Assembly (NCBI GenBank): GCA_963514095.1
Contig: OY741285.1
Location: 7,278,375-7,342,374, forward strand
Direction: 5' to 3'
DNA length: 64,000 nucleotides
From: Eutrigla gurnardus
Lineage: Eukaryota > Chordata > Actinopteri > Perciformes > Triglidae
The notes under the pieces were generated by a model. That model worked only from the letters and a program-made list of their open reading frames with translations. It was not told the origin of the DNA and ran no database searches. Shown in pieces: positions 60,367 to 64,000 of this stretch. The translations under genes and the position numbers were made by a program. The number at the start of each line of letters is the position of its first letter. Positions within the stretch are counted from its first letter, which is position 1.

Positions 60367-63250
60367 GGTTGAACAATTGCACTCACAGAAACGTGATCCA
60401 TACAGATTCCCCCTTAGTGCTGCTGAACGCTGGGTACATCCACATCCTGGGGTAAGGTCAAAAGGTTATGTTCCACGCCACCATCCGCGTATGTCTTCTC
60501 AATCCTGAGTATCGGACATGGGTCTTGAGGAAAAAAGTTGGCACGAATAAATTCCACAGTGGTGGTTACCAGCTGACCTGGAGCTTTATTTATTTAATCC
60601 CGGATCAAATCTAGAAAAGGGAAAGGAATAAAAAACAATTGGTCAGACACATTAAAACATGACAACCTTTCCTGCAACTGCTGTTTACTGCCAATTATTC
60701 ACATTCTATAAACTAGCTAGCTTAAAGCTATTGGATATAAAAGCTAGGCCAGACGAATGCAGGACGTTTTAAGATGTGTTAAAACACGAGAAACAGATGC
60801 ATAAAAACAGACGCGGGGGCTGTCATGATTGCTACAGAAACTCGAGTGACTTAATCCAGTCTGACACCATAATCCACACACCGAAACCAGATGTCCAGTT
60901 CAAAAAGACAGCATTTGTGGTAAAAAGTACTAAGTTTGAGGACAGTGACAGGCAGCTAGAAACTTCTACCGAGTTCTGGAAAAAGTATAAACAGTCTCAT
61001 CGACGGATAAACGTTTTTTTTTTTCTCGACGTAAAAAAACAACAACCAACATTTATCTCTACAGCACGTAGTTTTTCCAAAATGTCACCGTAACATTTCT
61101 CAGTCTAACACAGCGAAACTGACTAATAAAAACACACATATTAAAAAAAAAGAGAGATCATACGTAAAGTTTAACCGTTACTTGTCCGCACGCGACTTTT
61201 GACAGCTCGACGTCCGCAACGAGAAAACTGATCAGCGCGAGCTTCTCTTCTTTTTCCTTTTTTTTTTTTTTTTAATGACAGATGTATAATCAATGCTCAC
61301 TTCCTGGCAGCACGTCCGAGGCACGTCCGCAACAACGACCGAGACCGAGCCGCTTAACGACGGAAGAAACCATTAATAATAACTACGTAACACACCGTGG
61401 AGTTGTGTTCCGCCGAGTTGAGCAGATAAATGACAGCGTCGCCAGCATTACTGATGTCACCTAAACAGTCGCCATTTTGTTACAATGTTGTAGTTTACAT
61501 GAATCCGACATGACGCTGATTACAATCCAATGGTGTCTCATTAAACCTTACCTACGCTAATGTGCCCTCCCTAGCAACTTCAATATTGGCTGTAAAGACA
61601 AGATCCGATTTCTGGTTTGATAAAGCACATGTCAATCTTTATGTATGAGCTCACTCCGCGAGGCACGGCACTGGCTGTGTGATCTGTCACTTCACTCAAT
61701 TGACCCGCCTCTTAAGGTGCCCTCGGTGATGAATTGATATCATTTACCTCTCCCGAAAAACACTCGCAATATTCCCGACCCGCAGCTCCGACCGCGGGGC
61801 GACGGGACACCGCCGAGTCATAAATACACCATAACGGGCACAAAGTGGCCGAGTGACGGCCAAAGGAGATAAATATTTACCCTCGTTTGCAACGCGTTTA
61901 ACGCCGGCCCACCTTTACTCGGGGTTCCTCCTTGAAACAGTTGGTTACACTTGAAAGTGATTTGGAACATTTTAGACTTTAATTGGCCGTTTGTTAAATC
62001 TATCATGTGTTTGCGTAAACCCCCCTCCGCAAAAGGCTATATAGCGCTGATTTAAAGTTATTTATTATTTAAATAAATAAAAAAATCAATAACAGGTAGC
62101 ATATTCAAGACTCCGAGCTAAATGTGTCCAAAGCTGTCGCCTTTCCCCTCCCTCTTTATCTTCCTCCCCCCTCCTCCTTTTCATTATTTCCCCGAGAGAA
62201 GCCGCAATTCTCCCGATATTCAACGTTTAAACTATGTGACGTTAAATAAACGTTCCGCTGAGCTGAAAAAAAAAAAAAAAAGTAGTTCCCTCCACGTCCG
62301 CGAGCGAAATGTATAAACGTCCTGCGTTGCGCCGCGCGACGATGGCACGACCCCCTTTTATCACCATTAACTATCAAATATCTCCAATGAGGGGAAAAAA
62401 TAGTGAGCCCCGGAGGGGGGTGAGGAAAGAGACGTTCAGGGGGGAATACAAGTTAACACGACTGCCGGGAGAGTGTGGCTCCTTCTTCATCATCATCTGC
62501 CTCAATTATGTATCGCTGGTTTTCTTTTAGCTTCCCCCCCCCACCACCACCTCTCTCAGCTTCTCGCTTTCCATATATTTTTATTAAGGAAATGATACGC
62601 GAGCCTCGTCGGATATCGTTTTAAGATGTTACGCAAAAAAAAAAAAAAAAAAAAAACCCCGACCTTGTCTTTTTAATCTACCGCCGCCGTGGGCGAAGAA
62701 GGCACAACAAAACATTAACGCCAAGTTTCATGCACAGGAGGGGGGGGACGAACACACAAACTAGTAGCCTGTGAAAGAAAAAAGGGAGTAAAAAAAAAAA
62801 AAAGACACGAAGGGCACAGTGTAGCGTTAAATATTTGCTGGTAGTTTTTTTTTTTTTTTTTTTACCTCTTCAAGTTTTCCCCCCCATCGGATACTCCTCT
62901 TCATTTATCGGGGAAACGTCGATGGATACATGCGCGGCGACATATCCGAAGCGATTTCGTGGGATTTTTTTTGATCTCTTGCAACGAAGACTGAAAAGCT
63001 CGCGCCGAGACATGGAGAGGACCTGATAACAACTAATTGAAAGGTTAATCTACATAGCAGCCTGTGACAAAGTGGTACCCTCCCCCTTCTTCTTCTTCTT
63101 CCACTGTAGACATCCCTACTTCAGTGTAGTGGAGCGGACCGTCGCCCCTTTAGTGCGCTCCTACAATGATATTGTCAATTTCACTCCCCCCCCCCCCCCT
63201 TCCTCACCGCCACCACCCCCCCTCCATCAACATGTCCAGTGATGAGCCAG
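60367..63250 (-). promoter_or_regulatory. kat6b 5' UTR/promoter region
   Basis: Upstream of the kat6b ATG the 5' UTR continues to about 60.39 kb, where a TGTGAG acceptor is possible. CpG-rich segments lie at ~61.2-61.5 kb and ~61.75-62.45 kb, and long A, T, C and G runs at 61.26, 62.27, 62.64, 62.85 and 63.19 kb. A donor-like GTAAGG on the minus strand ends at 61552 and could close a non-coding exon. I cannot fix the first exon or the start site. Confidence 0.45.
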
Positions 63251-64000
63251 GAGGAACATTTTTTACACTTCTTTTTTTTTTTTGGTGGATTAGTCTCGGC
63301 TAACACTTTTTTTTTTTTTTATAACACCCATATTAACATTAATTCCCCCTATGGCCATTCCTTTTTAAATCTTCCATTGATGTGCTGTGGATATAAGATC
63401 ACATGTGACTAATCCTGACATGAACACACAGGCTACATCTTTTTGCATTTTTAAAAAATGAGCTTGAGCTGGCCAATACCACCCAGGGCAGTATATATAT
63501 GGATATCATACACCAACACTGTAATCTGCTAATTAACTTTACCGAAGCCCAAGGAGGGGCAATAGTTGTTAGCAATAATGTAGATCATTAAATGTTCTGT
63601 CTTTGGATTTGCACCACCCTCGCTTTTTTTCAGACAGAAAAAGCCAGAAAGCTCATTTTTCATGCAGTAATAGTAAAGCAATTAAGAGAGATAATTGGTA
63701 ACTTCCCATCAGATTTTCTAAACACATAGTGTACACGCAGATTTAAAAGTAGCTTGAATGAAAGCATTCAGTCCATATAAAAAGACACATTCGACCGGGT
63801 AATGTGATTCACATTCAGGTGTTAATAGTCTTGTCATTTAGTCATTATGCTCTTCTTATTACCTTGATCAACTTAATGTTTTTTTTTTATTTAGCTGCAT
63901 GCCATTCCCCCATTTAGCACAGTGTTTATATCATTCACAGTATTGTTGCCATTCACTACTTTGACATTGATTTCAATCTAGTCACCGAAAAGTTGAGGTA
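63251..64000. other. Right-edge intergenic sequence
   Basis: AT-rich DNA with homopolymer T runs and no recognised gene, repeat family or exon. Confidence 0.5.

Noticed and set aside
60776..61093. 105-codon Lys-rich plus-strand frame upstream of kat6b
   Set aside because: No domain, no splice signals in support, ends in low-complexity sequence; possible but unsupported.
1..64000. CRISPR arrays, operons, tRNA or rRNA genes, intact transposase or reverse transcriptase genes
   Set aside because: Looked for and not found; the DNA is vertebrate, the repeats are microsatellites, minisatellites and non-coding repeat remnants.

Overview
The window is vertebrate nuclear DNA, most likely from a ray-finned (percomorph-like) teleost. 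The genes are intron-split with GT-AG junctions, vdac2 has the short fish-type N-terminus, samd8, kat6b and the DUSPs match vertebrate families closely, and several interspersed repeats have the typical look of teleost elements. There is no prokaryotic, viral or plasmid content. The gene order comtd1 - vdac2 - samd8 - DUSP13/DUSP29 cluster - kat6b is, from memory, that of human 10q22 (COMTD1, VDAC2, SAMD8, DUSP13, DUPD1/DUSP29, KAT6B). The gene-free first 9.7 kb would then be the flank facing znf503.

Layout. 1-9.7 kb: non-coding DNA, with possible conserved regulatory segments, a diverged duplicated ~90-bp block and a repeat remnant. 9.7-14.3 kb (+): comtd1, 7 coding exons, 257 aa. 15.7-18.0 kb (-): vdac2, 8 coding exons, 283 aa, with a non-coding first exon near 18.86 kb; comtd1 and vdac2 converge. 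21.25-23.7 kb (-): samd8, 5 coding exons, 408 aa, with a long 3' UTR. 25.2-38.9 kb (+): five complete tandem dual-specificity phosphatase genes, all with three coding exons and the same intron phases. The first two resemble DUSP13A (MDSP), the third DUSP13B (TMDP), the fourth is an intermediate form and the fifth is dusp29 (dupd1). 41.0-60.4 kb (-): kat6b, 16 coding exons, 2144 aa in the reading assembled here, tail to tail with dusp29. 60.4-64 kb: the 5' flank of kat6b, CpG-rich with homopolymer runs.

Functions. comtd1 encodes a membrane-anchored O-methyltransferase-like protein, vdac2 the outer mitochondrial membrane channel, samd8 the ER ceramide phosphoethanolamine synthase SMSr, the DUSPs atypical protein phosphatases (muscle and testis expressed in mammals), and kat6b a MYST histone acetyltransferase. 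They share an ancient neighbourhood, not a pathway. All exon coordinates come from reading splice sites by eye, but every assembled CDS closes in frame.

The least ordinary part is the five-gene phosphatase array. Its second member ends in a basic stretch followed by CRCQIL, which looks like a prenylation (CaaX) tail of the kind known from PRL phosphatases. Other points are a stop-free, frame-preserving 81-nt intron in dusp29, a His/Gln/Asn/Ser-rich insertion in kat6b, and the duplicated non-coding block near 2.8 and 4.9 kb.
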